This document shows, in pieces, positions 1-13,089 of a DNA stretch of 64,000 nucleotides. Below the pieces are notes generated by a model, which made no database searches, was not told where the DNA came from, and worked only from the letters and a program-made list of their open reading frames with translations. The DNA is from Liopterus haemorrhoidalis. Its lineage: Eukaryota; Arthropoda; Insecta; Coleoptera; Dytiscidae. Positions within the stretch are counted from its first letter, which is position 1. Each line of letters opens with the position of its first letter. The DNA is taken from contig OZ020611.1 of assembly GCA_963971575.1 (NCBI GenBank), positions 228,710,260-228,774,259 of the forward strand. The letters are read 5' to 3'. The position numbers were made by a program, and so were the translations under genes.

Positions 1-1161
1 AATACAAGGAAATACCTATCCATGACAAACGATTAAAACGGTAAAAAAATAAATAAAACTGTAAAGACATCAAGAGTAACAAACCGTATGATCGTAGAGA
101 AAATGTGCGACTCATGAGCATTTGAAACACCTCTATTTTATCAAATGGACTAAGTCCAAACCAAAACGCGTTCTTCGCACAGGTTGTCTGGGGTATCTTC
201 TTATTTTGCGATAATTCTAAGCGTTTTTACTGCATGTCTTGCTAATGTAAAACAATTTTCGTAATTAGAAGTATACCCTGTTCGAAATGCAAATAGTAAT
301 AAAATCACGTGTAGGATTGGAGTCCCTATTGGCTGTTAATCAAAATTAACAACTCAACAGCCAATGAACGACGAGAGATCGACGAAATTAATACGTCAAC
401 AGTGCGTGATTACTATCTCTTCATTTTGAATAAAGTATAGTTGCTAATTTTATATTTCTCTGTTAAATCGTTGTGTATTTCTGCTGTATGGGGAGGATAA
501 TTATTTAAGTGATTATTTACTGATAGTGGAAATAAAAATATTTTAATGTAGACAAGACTGAGCGGCTGTGAAACAGAAATGATTTCGTATGTGGACCCAA
601 AAAAATCTAAATAAATATGTAATCTCTAAATTGTGTTTTATTTATTACTAACTGGTGTGCCCGTTGTCTCTCTCACTCAACCTTCATCTCTTTTTCCTTT
701 GCTCTGCTTCACCTGTCAGCAGAGCACCTCAGTGTTTTTAAGTTTGTTTATATAAATGATGTAGTTTTAAAAAAGAGGCTTCAACTTTCGAAAAGATTCT
801 CTAAACATGTTGGTAGAAACCAGACTAGTAGGATAATTAGGTACTGAGTTTTTAGCATCTACTTTTTAAATATATTTCCATATAATTTTAAGGTTTTCGA
901 TTGAACTAATTTAAAAAAAAAAAATAGGCACCCTGAGAGCCATAAAATTAAGCCAGGCTTAATTTTGTGTTTTTTATTTTTAATAGTGGCAGCCATTATT
1001 TAGTTTTGAGATAACATACATACACACAAATGAATTAATTTATGTTTTAGCAAAGATACTTCTTTCAAATAACATTCTCAACGTTGAGTACAATATAACT
1101 TAAAGTTAAAATATGTTTTTTAAATATTAACCTAAAATAGATAAAAAATAAGTGTTTATAT
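1..1161. other. No gene recognised
   Basis: AT-rich sequence. A hairpin of ATTGGCTGTT/AACAGCCAAT lies at about 328-366. No splice-bounded coding frame was seen. Confidence 0.5.
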
Positions 1162-1452
1162 AAGCTGTTCACTTTTGTTCATAGATCTGGTTATTTTGGT
1201 TACTTTTATGGTGTGTTACTGACTTTAAATGTCAATTAAAAATATTCCTTACGCTGTAAAACCGACTTTAGGTTGATAAGGTTATGATCATTATAATTAA
1301 GATATCATATTTCATTATGACATATGTCAAATGGATCGACATTTTAAAAAAGTGAAATTTTTTAATACCAACATGACATACAGCTTCCAAGGTGCAAACT
1401 ATTGAAAATAAAATTCCCTCTTATTTTGTTCTTACAAAAGTGAACAGATTAT
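1162..1452. mobile_element. Family-2 TIR element (about 290 bp)
   Basis: TIR AAGCTGTTCACTTTTGT and ACAAAAGTGAACAGATTA, TA at the borders. The interior contains TTATGGTGTGTTACTGACTT, shared with copies at 2281, 2984 and 62076. Non-coding. Confidence 0.82.
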
Positions 1453-1629
1453 ATTACTATGGTTTCATAGACATAACAAAGAAACCCTAATTCATGTGTA
1501 CGGTAGAAATTGTGGCCAAACAGCTGAACCTAAAGAGTTGACATTTGGCTCGAATTTACAGTTCTTTAAGCTACTTTTAGGACAAATCCGTCTGAATGTA
1601 AAAAAATAAAATAAAACTATATAGATCTA

Positions 1630-2032
1630 CAGTCTGTTCCAAACGGTTAGGCGGAACTAAATGGGAATTTCGTTCTTTTAGGTTGTCACGAGAAGGGATC
1701 TTGCTTGGGTTATTTCATTTTTGACGTTGGAATGTCAAAATTCCAACAATGAAACCATGGTAACGAATAACATGTCAAAATTAAATTATTATTTTTTATA
1801 GGTATATTTTAATGACAAAAAAATTAATAAATGGGAAATTTGTATTAAGAAAGACAGAAAAAATCAAAATATAAAGAAAATGATATTTTAAAATGATATT
1901 AACCTTAACAAAAAAATGTTTATTGTAAGTATGATTTACAAAGCTAAACAAAACGATCGCAAAGCACGATTTAAGCGATGAAAGTAACTAGATTTCAAAA
2001 TCTAGTTCCGCCTAACCGTTTGGAACAGACTG
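1630..2032 (-). mobile_element. Family-1 TIR element (about 403 bp)
   Basis: Flanked by TA (1628-1629, 2033-2034). Terminal inverted repeats CAGTCTGTTCCAAACGGTTA then GGCGGAACTA. No transposase. This is the most frequent element of the window, Tc1/mariner-type by its TA target. Confidence 0.9.
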
Positions 2033-2280
2033 TATATACTAAAATTCAGAATATTGCCATGAATCGGAATCTTACTCTCGAAATTTTTGACGAGTTTATT
2101 TTCAGAAAGTTTTGTTTAGGATTCGTTCAAAATTAGTTATTTTTTCAAAACATAATATGGAGTTTAAAGTTTTTTTTTTTTTTTTTTTATAATAATAATA
2201 AATTATGCTTTTTATATTGTAAAAGACAAAATTATTTTTTTATCTCTCATTCTGTTATCCAAAATGGTTGGTCTAAATAT

Positions 2281-2983
2281 AAGCAGTTCACTTTTGTAAG
2301 AACAAACTAAGAGGGAATTTTGTTTTCAATAGTTTGCACCTTTGAAGCTTATGTCATGTTGGTATTAAAAAATGTCACTTTTTTAAAATGTCGATCCATT
2401 TGACAGATGTCATAATGAAAAATTATATCTTACAGTCTGTTTCAAACGGTTAGGCGGAACTAAATGGGAATTTCGTTCTTTTAGGTTGTCACGAGAAGGG
2501 ACCTTGCTAGGGATATTTCATTTTTCATGTTGGAATGTCAAAATTTAAAATTCCAACAATGAAACCATGGAAACGAAGTATATATGTCAAAATTAAATTA
2601 TTTTTTTATATATTTTAATGACAAAAATATAAATAATTGGGAAACTTGTAATAAGAATGACACAAAATTAACATATAAAGAAAATGACATTTTAAAATGA
2701 TGAAAAAAATCACCAAAAAATGTTTATTGTAAGTATGATTTACAAAGCTTAAACAACACGGCCAAAAAGCACGATTTAAACGATGAAAGTAACTAGATTG
2801 CAAAATCTAGTTCCGCTTAACCGTTTGGAACAGACTGTAATTATAATGATCATAACCTTATCAACCTAAAGTCGGTTTTACAGCGTAAGGCATATTTTTA
2901 ATTGACATTTAAAGTCAGTAACACACCATAAAAGTAATCAAAATACCCAGATCTAGTGTGTTCTTACAAAAGTGAACAGCTTA
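2281..2983. mobile_element. Family-2 TIR element interrupted by a family-1 element
   Basis: The left TIR is AAGCAGTTCACTTTTGTAAG and the right TIR ACAAAAGTGAACAGCTTA. Contains the family-1 insert 2433-2837. It abuts the next copy with a shared TTAA-like junction. Confidence 0.85.
2433..2837 (-). mobile_element. Family-1 TIR element, nested in a family-2 element
   Basis: TA-flanked with TIR CAGTCTGTTTCAAACGGTTA. Removing it restores a continuous family-2 sequence (ATCTTA joined to TTATAATG) as seen in the intact copy next to it. Confidence 0.9.
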
Positions 2984-3279
2984 AGCGGTTCACTTTTGTA
3001 AGAACAAACTAAGAGGGAATTTTGTTTTCAATAGTTTGCACCTTTGAAGCTGTATGTCATGTTGGTATTAAAAAATGTCACTTTTTTAAAATGTCGATGC
3101 ATTTGACAGATGTCATAATGAAAAATGATATCTTATTTATAATGGTTATAACCTTATCAACCTAAAGTCGGTTTTACAGCGTAAGGAATATTTTTAATTG
3201 ACATTTAAAGTCAGTAACACACCATAAAAGTAACCAAAATAACCAGATCTAGTGTGTTCTTAGAAAAGTGAACAGCTTA
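2984..3279. mobile_element. Family-2 TIR element, intact, tandem with the preceding copy
   Basis: AGCGGTTCACTTTTGTAAGA at the left, AAAAGTGAACAGCTTA at the right. Same orientation as 2281-2983. Confidence 0.83.
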
Positions 3280-3316
3280 TATCTATATTCAGAAGGGAAA
3301 AATCTAAAACAATATA

Positions 3317-3710
3317 CAGTCTGTTCCAAACGGTTAAGCGGAACTAAATGGGAATTTAGTTCTTTTAGGTTGTCACGAGAAGGGACCTTGCTTGGGTTAT
3401 TTCATTTTTCATGTTGGGATGTCAAAATTTAAAATGCCAACAGTGAAACCATGGAAACGAATGACTTATGTCAAAATTAAATATTTTTTTTAGATATTTT
3501 AATGACAAAAAAATAAATAAATGGGAAATTTGTATTAAGAATGACACAAAAAATCAAAATATAAAGAAAATGACATTTTAAAATGATATTAACCTTAACC
3601 AAAAAATGTTTATTGTAAGTATGATTTACAAACCTTAAACAAAACGGCCGAAAGGCACGATTTAAACGATGAAAGTAACTAGATTGCAAAATCTAGTTTG
3701 GAACAGACTG
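3317..3710 (-). mobile_element. Family-1 TIR element with deleted terminal repeat
   Basis: TA-flanked. The right TIR lacks about 13 bases (AAATCTAGTTTGGAACAGACTG), so it is probably immobile. The apparent protein [18 protein letters not shown] is shared by all copies and is a repeat translation. Confidence 0.88.
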
Positions 3711-4242
3711 TATATTGTAAAATTTACGATGGGTTTTTTAAAAAAACCTGTTGAAGCTTAGATTAAGAAACGAAGTAATTTAATAAATCATAAATTATTA
3801 TGACATGGTTTTTGACAAAAAAAAAAGAAATAGTGTTATACTTTATCTATATTCAGAAGGGAAAAATCTAAAAAAATATATATTGTATAATTTACGATGG
3901 GGTTTTAAAAAAAACCTGTTGAAGCTTAGATTAAGAAACGAAGTAATTTAATAAAACATAAATTATTATGACTTGGTTTTTGACAAAAAAAAAAAAAGAA
4001 ATAGTGTTATACTTTATCTATATTCAGAAGGGTTACTCTAAAATATTGAAAAAATAAAAGTAGACATTCTAATTATGTATATATTATTCTAACGCATATT
4101 GAAGTGCGTTGGAACAGTACAACAGGAATTTTTGATGAGACTATCTTATTTAAAAAGTTTAAGGGTCCTTTAAAAAATACTGTGGCGTATTGAATGGAAA
4201 CCCAAGAAATGGAAACATAGACAAAAGAACGATAAGTATTTT

Positions 4243-4700
4243 TACCGACCGCCAACATATATAAGGGATTGTGATCATACCGATTTTGAAATTTCGAGAT
4301 TTCGATGGATCTCCACGAATTGAGTTCCCTACATAACGTTTTGCCTATTTTTAGCATAATGTTTGTCTGTCTGTCTGTCCGTCCGTCGGTCTGTGTGTCT
4401 GTCGGTCCGTGTACACGTGCAGAGCAAATTCGGCTAAAAGGATTTTTATGAAACTTCATATTTAAGCTTTTGACATCAATGACACGTATGATCAACTTTT
4501 GGTAAATATCGGTTAACTAGAAATGGGAGTTTATTCGTGTTGGTTTTAAGATTTTTGCAAATATTCACAACAGAGAAATATTTCGAAAAAAAATATTCAA
4601 CAAGAGTTGCTATAAAAGCAATAACTAACAACTTTTATTTGAGACATTTTTTGATAAAGCAACATAAATTAAAAAAGTACTTTGTGATGGCGGTCGGTCC
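4243..4700 (-). mobile_element. Family-3 element (ACCGACCGCCA ends)
   Basis: The inverted ends are ACCGACCGCCAACA and TGATGGCGGTCGGT. The interior carries a CAGA-type microsatellite (4360-4412). The frame MIIRVIDVKSLNMKFHKNPF is a translation of this repeat. The true outer ends may extend further, since TCCTGTGGTG beside it is also conserved between copies. Confidence 0.7.
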
Positions 4701-4712
4701 TGTGGTGACTAC

Positions 4713-5421
4713 CAGTGATGGGCGCGTAAGTTACATTTTGTAAGTTACCTCATTGTTGACGCGTAAACAATTGATGTAAAGTAAACACAAAAACTATTGT
4801 AAACAATGATTTAGACATGCGCACTTGTTTTGAATTACAGAACCTCATTATCAATACATTTTTATAAATAATAAAATTTTAATGAAACGAATTTAAATGA
4901 AAAAGTAAGTATATAAAATTAGGACAAGTCAATATACATATTAATAAAAATCGAATTTGCATCATTATGCAGGTATTACATACAAATTAGTAAATATGAA
5001 TATGAAAAATAAAAAACTTTTTTCTTTTAAAAATTCAGTCTAATTTTTTTAATAACAAAATACATTAAATTTCACCTTTAAGAAAATCAGCTTATATTTT
5101 TTAATAACGAAAAGATTCATTGCAAATTTTGTTTAACGACCTATATTTTCTTTCATTTTCTTTAATTAAAACAAAACCTAGTTCTTCAGAACTATTCCTT
5201 CGGTTTCTTCCCACTATTTTTTAAATAAATTTATTGTTTTGAACTGAATATACTTGTTCATTAACTCTCTATTATTCGTATTAAATAACTAAAACTAACC
5301 TCATTATTTGACAGTTTACAAAGTTTACATTGTTTACATTGTTGACAAGTTTACCAATTGTTTACATAAGTTTACACGTAAACGTAAACAATTAAAGTTT
5401 ACGTGTAAACGCCCATCACTG
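4713..5421. mobile_element. Non-autonomous hAT-like element (709 bp)
   Basis: Perfect 8-bp duplication GTGACTAC at 4705-4712 and 5422-5429. TIRs begin CAGTGATGGGCG. It is AT-rich without a transposase frame and sits directly beside the family-3 element. Confidence 0.93.
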
Positions 5422-5429
5422 GTGACTAC

Positions 5430-7338
5430 AGCAGATTTTTTTTTTAAAATTTAGTATGAATGTGATTTTTGACAAATATATGCACGAAATTTTCTGTCCC
5501 ACACTTTGTGATCTAGCGGGGTTGATCCCAAAAAATTCTAATATCTTTATTTGCTTTCTTTCACCCACCCTAGACAACCAGTATGTCGTACGTGTATTTC
5601 AGGTTGCACAGACCTAGCAATAATCGATTACATTTATTTATATTTTAGGAGAGTAAACTGTATAAATAAAACAGAAGACTATTTGTTTTTATTTTTTCGT
5701 CTTCGTAAAAAAATACATAAAAGTTGTTTAGAATGAAAAAACGTTTGTTTTTAGTTTATTGCAGTATTAGTGTCCACTACCTGAAATAGAAATGTCTCAC
5801 TTATTATTATTATTATTATTATCACTTATTAATAATATTACTGAGCAAAAACCGTACGAAGTACGGGCACCTCAGCTAGTACAAGATAAAGTTGTTTATA
5901 TTACAACTGGGACTTTTTATTTTTACACCCAGTAAATAAATTTACAGTAATCATGTCATAATTGATAAACTTTGACACAAAATTATACTGATACAGTTGT
6001 CTATACTGTTACTTTTTATCTCGTTTATTTGTGCATCATGTATTTTTTTATTGTAAAAAAAAAACAAGATTAACAAATATTTATTAAAAATTCGATAAAA
6101 ATGGTATAAATAAGTTGATATATTTAACAACTGGTTTTACATCATTATTTAATTTTAATATATAAATTCAAAATAAAATTTTATTTTAGTAACTAGCTGG
6201 TTCTTACGATTACGATTAAGTGGGCAAATTAGAAACATTTTTATGCAAATGACGATGGTGAAATCAACGTCATCTGCATTATAATGACATTATTTATTAT
6301 AATACATTTTATTATATTAAAATACATTATCTTTTTAGGTATTTGTATAGATTTAAAACCCGGACTTACGTAGAAAAAATCTTCCAGGAAAATTTCAAAG
6401 TAGAATTAAAATCAGCAAAAACTGGATTAGAAATTAATGAGTATTACAATTGTAAATGACTTCTTAGAATACCTAATGTAACAAAATTATTTAGAATGTC
6501 ATCTAAGCATTATAAATAGCGTTGTTATTGTCATATTATATCGTATATTAGTATTACTCATATTTATACTTTTTATTAACAATGCATTGCATGCTATTTT
6601 TTAGATTAATTTTCCACTTTATTTGCTGTTCGTGTTTTCTTGTTTCATAATGCGAGGTGCACCATGGGTAAAGTTGAAGAATTTTATTAAGTACGTTTTA
6701 TTTCTTTCAACCGAGTTGCGAAAGTTTAGCCAGAAGAAGGTGTGCAAAAAAACGATGAAGAATCGTTTGTCGTTTGAAGCGTTCAAGGTCGGAACTGTCA
6801 TTTTGATAATTTACAATACCCATAAAATAATGATACAAAATGGATCAAAGAGCTGTCATTATTTGCTATTAATAACTTCTATCGACTTAAAAAAGGCTAC
6901 GATGTAGAAAAATTGGATGGTAGTATTTTATATTATATAATTCAGAAGTATTGGTTATTTTAAGTCTGTTTAACGTGTAATAATTAATTAATAAAAGAAT
7001 TGTCTTTTAGCATATGTAATGATCATATTCCAAAAATTAAAAATTATGTATAGTTGACTATTCCTCAGTTCTCAAATCAACATTCAAATCACATTTTAGA
7101 ATAAATGTCTTCACATTTGAAGCAATTTTGCGAATTCGTTGTTGTCGAAATCTTTCAAACAAACTTTTTAGATTAACCAAAACCATATTTTAGCGCGAAT
7201 ATTTTCTTCCCACCAACGCTAGAAGGTGGAAAAATATTTGCAATAAAACGGTGAATTGTGTTGCCACTGGTAGCAGTGGAAGGAATTTGTTAGCAATAAA
7301 ACGTACTTATTGAACTGATGATCTTCAAACAACCAACC
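5430..7338. other. No gene recognised
   Basis: Apart from the Helitron-like end and an ATT microsatellite (5800-5822) nothing is clear. The overlapping frames at 6619-6907 on both strands lack codon bias and family similarity. Confidence 0.5.
5852..5879 (+). mobile_element. Helitron-like 3' end
   Basis: Hairpin CCGTAC-GAA-GTACGG (5852-5866) is followed 9 bases later by a terminal CTAG, the layout of Helitron 3' ends. The 5' end was not located. Confidence 0.55.
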
Positions 7339-7346
7339 GCATGTAC

Positions 7347-7543
7347 TAGGGTGACCATTTTCTTAAGAAGGCAATGCGGGACGGAGCAAAAAAAAAGGTC
7401 CTCATCTCCCAAATCCAAGTGAAGAGCAAAAAAAAAAAGGTCTTCACCTCCCAAATCCAAGTGAAGAGCAAAAAAAAGGTCCTCACCTCCCAAATCCAAA
7501 ATGCGGGACAAAATGTTAAAATGCGGGACGAATGGTTACCCTA
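7347..7543. mobile_element. hAT-like MITE with internal minisatellite (197 bp)
   Basis: Perfect 8-bp duplication GCATGTAC (7339-7346 and 7544-7551), TIR TAGGGTGACCATT/AATGGTTACCCTA. Inside are three copies of a 38-40-bp unit containing AAAAAAAGGTCCTCACCTCC. Confidence 0.92.
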
Positions 7544-8329
7544 GCATGTACAGAGTTTGAAGATGCTCGTTATAGACATCTTCAGGCTGACTGATATAAA
7601 CTCATCTATTTACATATATTAAATTGGGGGTTTTATCAGTTTTTTTTTTTTTTTTGTCGCCCATATACTTTTTAATTTCAATATTAATTAGAACGATTAG
7701 ACGATATCTATTAAAAATCCATTTCTGATTATCCAAAATCTATATTAATAAAATTGGAGGTTATATCTGTTTTTTAATTTTTTCGGCCTCATATTTGGTT
7801 TTTACGCGTTTTAGGTGATTATAAGACAATATCCACAAAAAAATCAATTTTTGTCTGTCAGTCTATCCGAGATTCACGCAAAAACGGCTAGACATATTTT
7901 CACGTAATTTGGTATGATGATAGAGTAGAACCAGGATTCGAACATACGTTATAAGGCATTTCAAAAATTTTATTCTGGGAGGGGTTCGGTGTGAAAACTG
8001 TTTATTAAATTTTTTTAAATATACCCTTATTATTGACCTAACATCCAAATCATATTTGAGAAAAATAGTTTATAAATCTTTTATTTTTGTGCATTTTTTT
8101 TATGTAGATTTTTATGTAGAATATTTGTTAACAATTTAAAGTATCTCCCCTATTATTGACTTAACAGCAAAAATTTATGTAACAAAAATTCTTTATAATA
8201 AGAAATAAATAAAATAAATAAATAATAAATAATAGGTTCCTAAACGCCTTTCTAGGTGCATAGGGGCAGAGAACGTAAGATCTCCGTTTCTAGACCAAAT
8301 AATATTTATGTATCTAAAAGCCTTCTACC

Positions 8330-9320
8330 CTATATGGTGTAAGATATATATGGTGTATAGTGTAGAGAGTTGAAATTTGGCATGATCGTACAACTTTTTG
8401 ACCCGCACATAGGAAAAATACTAAAACATCTAAAAAACATATCCCCCTAAAAATATAAACAAATATGTGCTCAACGAAAAATAAATTTTTTTTTTTTAAA
8501 TTATGAGTAGGGTATCAAATGAAAGCCCTTAGTACGTGGATTAACGATCAAAATTTTATTTTTGCAAAATAAATTATTTTGACGCGATTTTTGTCAAAAT
8601 TGTGCAAAAAAATTCTTGTCCCACACCCTGTAGCCCAGATGGTTTAAACTAAAAATCTGAAAAAATTCTAAGTAATGTATATTGGTGTGAACCGGAATAG
8701 TACAACAGGAATTTTTGATCAGATTATGTTTTCGGAAAATAATGCATTTTTTGTGTTTTTAACCAAAATATGTTAAATATTTAATTCGCTATGTAACCCT
8801 ATATAAATTCGCGTGATACATCAGCGCTCATAGCGATGTGCGTTTAGTCATTGGTTTTCTAATTTGTCAAGCAGGTAACTTGCAAACTAGAGTTCGAATC
8901 CTGTCAATTTTAATTTTTTTTTTGCAGTTTTCTTTTGTTGAAATTATTTTGTCAAAATTCTAGTTATATTTTGGTAAATGTTGCATTTAATTTTTAAAAG
9001 CGTAAATTTAATAACCAGTGGGAAATGTTGAAATTATAATTTAATTCTGTTTGATGTATACGAAATCAGAGGGCGGGGCTAATGATTTAAGCAACCAATA
9101 GAAGCCATAGGCGCAATTTTCAAAATCTTAATGAACCTTGCGATGTAAAAAAAATACTGCACATATTTAGAAACTTAAACAATGGTATTAGGCATTCGAA
9201 TTAAAATTCATAAAAAAATATTTTAACATAAAATTTGTTTTGGCATCCCAAATAATCATCATTCAGTTATTAAATACCTGCAAAACCCTGAAATGTGTGA
9301 AAATTCACACTTCACATCAA
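8330..9320 (-). mobile_element. Family-4 repeat, right part
   Basis: Shares long blocks with 59870-60757 (TGACCCGCACATAGGAAAAA, GTCCCACACCCTGTAG, TGTCAAAATTCTAGTTATA) and ends with ACCTGCAAAACCCTGAAATG. The AGGGTTTTGTAGGTAT end is missing. A B-box-like GTTCGAATCC occurs near 8895. Confidence 0.65.
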
Positions 9321-10045
9321 TTTTTCTTTGTCATTTTTTTGGCTTCTACAATCGTTTTTCCTCTCTCTTCTAATATATCTTTTAATGTTTTATCCCATGT
9401 GTTTCTTGGTCTTCCTATTTTATTCTTGCCGTATGTTCTTGTCTCCCAGACTTGTTTCACTTTTCTTGTTTCTTGTAGTCTATGCATATGTCCCCACAGG
9501 CTGAGTTGCCTATTTTCTATGAATTTATCTATTGCCTCTATGTTAAGTTCTTTCCTTTTAATTCTATCCATTTTCGTCACTCCTTTCACCCTTCTTAAAT
9601 ACTTCATTTCTGCAGCTTATATTTTATTCTTTTCTCTTCTTGAAAGTGTTCACGTTTCGCATCCGAAAGTCAGTACCGGTCTATATATTGTTTTAAATAT
9701 ATTTATTTTTGTTATTTTTTTTTTTTTTGTTAATTAGATTACTATTTATATCATAGTAGAGTTTCATTGTTTTCTCAATTCTTGTGTTTATCTCCATTTC
9801 CTGTTTTCCATCATCTCGTATATCTACTCCTAAATATCTGATATTCTTGACTTGTTCTATGTTCGTGTCCTCTATTCTTATATTTAAATCTTCATCTGCT
9901 CCAATAATCATAACATTAGTCTTATTTTTGTTCATTGTCATATTATATTCTTTGAGTGTTTTATTCCATATATTTAGATTTTCTTGCAATTCGTTTCTTC
10001 CTTTTGCTATTATTACTACGTCATACTGCAAATACTCTGATATTT
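9315..10045 (-). pseudogene. Non-LTR retrotransposon reverse transcriptase, 3' fragment
   Basis: Two minus-strand frames, about 10035-9735 and 9700-9317, broken by an A-rich slip. They give the end of an RT domain (VVIIAKGRNELQENLNIWNK, VKNIRYLGVDI) and the C-terminal region typical of LINE proteins (YLRRVKGVTKMDRIK, SLWGHMHRL, NKIGRPRNTW). At the catalytic site the protein reads LQYDVVI where LQYADDVVI is expected, so the active Asp pair is damaged. The 5' part is missing. Confidence 0.8.
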
Positions 10046-10154
10046 CTGTTATTTAGACCATATAATAAGAAAACAATTTTTTTTTGTTCGATGAATTTTT
10101 TCAATTACAGTAACTTGCAAAAATTCATCTCTACTAAAAATTGGATTAAAACGT

Positions 10155-10520
10155 GAACATTTTCGAGCGATTATTTTTTACAACTTTCGACGTGGATTAA
10201 CCCAACAACACTGCATCGACTTTTGACGATGAAGCACCATCAAGGACTACTGTTTATCGATGGTTTGCCGACTTCAGTCGTGACCGTAGTTTGCTTAAGG
10301 ACAAATTTCGTGAAGGTCGTCCAAAATCAGTTGTTGTTTTGGAAAACATTGATGCTGTGCGTGAACTGATACTGCAAGATCGTCTAGTGACGTATCGTGA
10401 GATTGAGGTATCCTTGGGCATTAGTGGGACCGGCATACATTCACAATTGCATGAACATTTCGCCGTTAAAAAGATTTGTTCGCGTTGGATCCCACATAAT
10501 TTGACAATCGCAGTGGAAAA
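10155..10520 (+). pseudogene. Mariner transposase, N-terminal (DNA-binding) fragment
   Basis: Broken frames from about 10155 read EHFRAIIFYNFRRGLTQQ, then DEAPSRTTVYRWFADFSRD, FREGRPKSVVV, VTYREIEVSLGISGT and KKICSRWIPHNLTIA. This is the paired HTH region and WIPHNL motif of mariner transposases. After 10520 the frame loses similarity, and the catalytic domain is absent. Confidence 0.85.
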
Positions 10521-10599
10521 ATCCTCAATCGGAGTGGAGAAAGTGCTTCGAAAATTGGTTCAAACACATGTAAAAGTGTATTGATCTTCATGGAGAATA

Positions 10600-13080
10600 T
10601 TTTGAAAACCACTTTTGTTGATAAATAATTGTTTTTGATCTCAAATCCCGAAATATAAAAGGCAACCTTCGTACATGTTTTGTAAGGTTTTCAACCAAAT
10701 AAAAACGTAGTTTGTATTAATTAGTTTTTTAACTATCCGTTTTATATAGCGCTGACAAATTACCAGGGATAATCGACGTTTTACTGCAATTTTAAAAACA
10801 AAAATGTTTTTAAATGTTTTGATTCCGGTACCAAATAATAGCTCTTAATTTGTAAATTAATGAGTGAAAAGTAATAATAAAATAAATATTGAAACACGAT
10901 TTTTGGCAAACATGTGCCAAAATACTTTTGCCCCCACTCTATGATGCAGGAAGTTATACGATGGGAGAGGATAGAAAAAGAAAAAAAATAGAAAATGTAA
11001 TCAAATAATATTATGTAAACAACTAATTCTTAATACAAGTAGTTCTATGAAATGTAAAATTGCTAATACTGTGTTAAAAAATTGCGTGGTCGTCATGTTA
11101 ACTATGCTAATTTGTAAATTTAGCAAGAGCTTCTTAAACGCCTATTTAACTTATTTTCAGCAATAAACAAGTTTTAAAAGCGTATAAGGCATTATTATTA
11201 AAGTGAAATCTAACCTTCAAGCGGTCAAGGAGCTATTTTTTACAATTTACCGAAGCAAATTCAAATTTGTTTTAGTTCTCGGAACAAAATTTGTACTGAA
11301 ATTATTTCTAATAACTAATTTAAAATGTAAAAAATTATAAGAGTGTTTCAAAGGTCTTACGTTAGGAAAAATAGCATTTAAGTATAAAAATTCAGATAAT
11401 TCCAAAAATCTTCCGAATACTAGAACAGAAAGCTTAAGAAAAGGTCCGGGAAGAACGAATATTTCCTGATTTACTAATCTGATGAAGTAGTTTGGGGTTA
11501 CATCTCCAGAACTATTTGGGATTGCAACGAACAAGGCGTGAATTTCCATGATGGTTTCTCATTTATAAAAATAAATTAATATATTTATTTATTTTTCGTA
11601 AAAAATGCTTACAATTAAAGTTCAACAAAACGTCTTAATATAAAAATATTGCTTTCACTTTCAAAGAAGTGGGACCATCAATAATAATAATTAAAACTAA
11701 GTAAAAAAAAAACCATTACGTTAACAAAAATACTATCATTATACAATATGAGAAAATTAAACAAGTTTTGCTTCCTGAATTAAAAATATGCAAATTATTA
11801 TTTTTGAAAGCTACGGTACATTTGAAGTTTGTTGTCATAAGACAGCATAATCATACACAAAATGTGATCAAAAAATTCGTGTAATATTTTAATTTACAAA
11901 ACAGTATTTATTTATTCATCAATTTTTATATTGTTCCCTTCAAGATAGTTCCCATCGGATATAATGCTCTTATGCCACCGATTTTTCCAGGCCAGCAGAA
12001 CTGGCACAATTTTTATACAATACTAGCAGATTAATACGGCGCTGCTCGGGGAGTTGAAGTTAAAATTTGTTAACCACAACAGTAATTAATTTTTAAATTA
12101 CTTCATTGTAAACAATATTGGCATTTTTTTTTTTCGTACTAATAAACATTTTTTTAAGATTGCGTACTCTTGATATAGCGACATAATTATTCAAATGAAA
12201 ATACATCACTTTCTAAATATGCTCAAACGAATTATATGAAGGGGAGCGCTGATCCTTTTCCCCCCCTGACACATCGTCAAAATATTTGCCCAGTCAATTG
12301 ATAAAACTGTTTTAAACAACTAATTACTCGATTCAGATTAGTTAAAGTGGATATCTGGCTTCGTCATAACCTTCAGAATGCAATTTTAAAACGACACCTC
12401 AAACGTAAATAGAGTAGAAATAGTAGAAATATAATAAAAAGAGTAGTTTTGGAGACAATCGTGCTCTAAAAATCGCTGTTTGGTTTTATTTTGTAGATAA
12501 ATGTCAGCACCTTTGAGGTAAAGTGTATCAAGTCATATTTTTATCAGAAATGACATTTTAGTGCCAAGTGACTTAATAGTTCATAGTCCATCGAATGGAA
12601 AATAATTTGGAACTATAGCTCTAGCCAGTTAAAATGTACGTTGCTTTAAAACTGTATCAAGTCGAACAACGCAAGGAAGTAAACAATCTTAAGTCGTCAT
12701 TTCTGAGCTGTTTATACAATTTACCTCTGAGGTGCTGATGTGAATATCAATATCTTCTTAGGTATTTTTGAAATTATGATGTTTTACACACAAAAAGGAC
12801 TGATATAGGTAAGCTGTACTGAACAACAGTGGCATATTCAGGGGGGAGGGGCACTGGAGGCACAATTTTTTTATGAACAGAAATGGGGAAGAGTATATTT
12901 TACATTTTTAAATATATTTTTTCCCTAAATAAGCTCAAGTGTTTTTCATTAACGCTTAAGGGGCCACAAAAAAATTGCGAGAAATTTTTATCACACCGGT
13001 ATTTTTAACCGGTAGAAATGAAGTTTTTTTTTTTTTAGAGAGTGGCCACAACTTTTGCCTTTGCCTTTCTTACGAAGATC
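10600..13080. other. No gene recognised apart from a mariner remnant
   Basis: The minus-strand frame 11549-11247 (100 codons) shows no known domain and its second half is AT-biased; doubtful as an exon. 12822-12990 resembles, inverted, 23340-23480, an uncharacterised repeat. Confidence 0.45.
11924..12005 (-). pseudogene. Mariner transposase, C-terminal remnant
   Basis: The minus strand reads LAWKNRWHKSIISDGNYLEG and stops at TAA a few codons later, matching the conserved mariner C-terminus. Opposite strand to the N-terminal fragment at 10155, so it is a separate copy or a rearranged one. Confidence 0.7.
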
Positions 13081-13089
13081 ACTTCACAT

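Noticed and set aside
2615..3689. Recurrent 60-78-aa frames beginning [13 protein letters not shown] (also near 14870, 19289, 62140, 62346)
   Set aside because: They are translations of the family-1 inverted-repeat element, starting in its terminal repeat. Copies carry frame differences and there is no host-gene context.
8840..8910. tRNA gene (B-box-like GTTCGAATCC)
   Set aside because: No cloverleaf or A box at proper distance; it lies in a family-4 repeat.
9240..9737. 165-aa hydrophobic plus-strand frame
   Set aside because: Antisense of the LINE reverse transcriptase fragment, which has clear family motifs on the minus strand.
11247..11549. 100-aa minus-strand frame as second exon of the gene starting in the palindrome
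   Set aside because: No acceptor in the right phase that I could confirm and no known domain.
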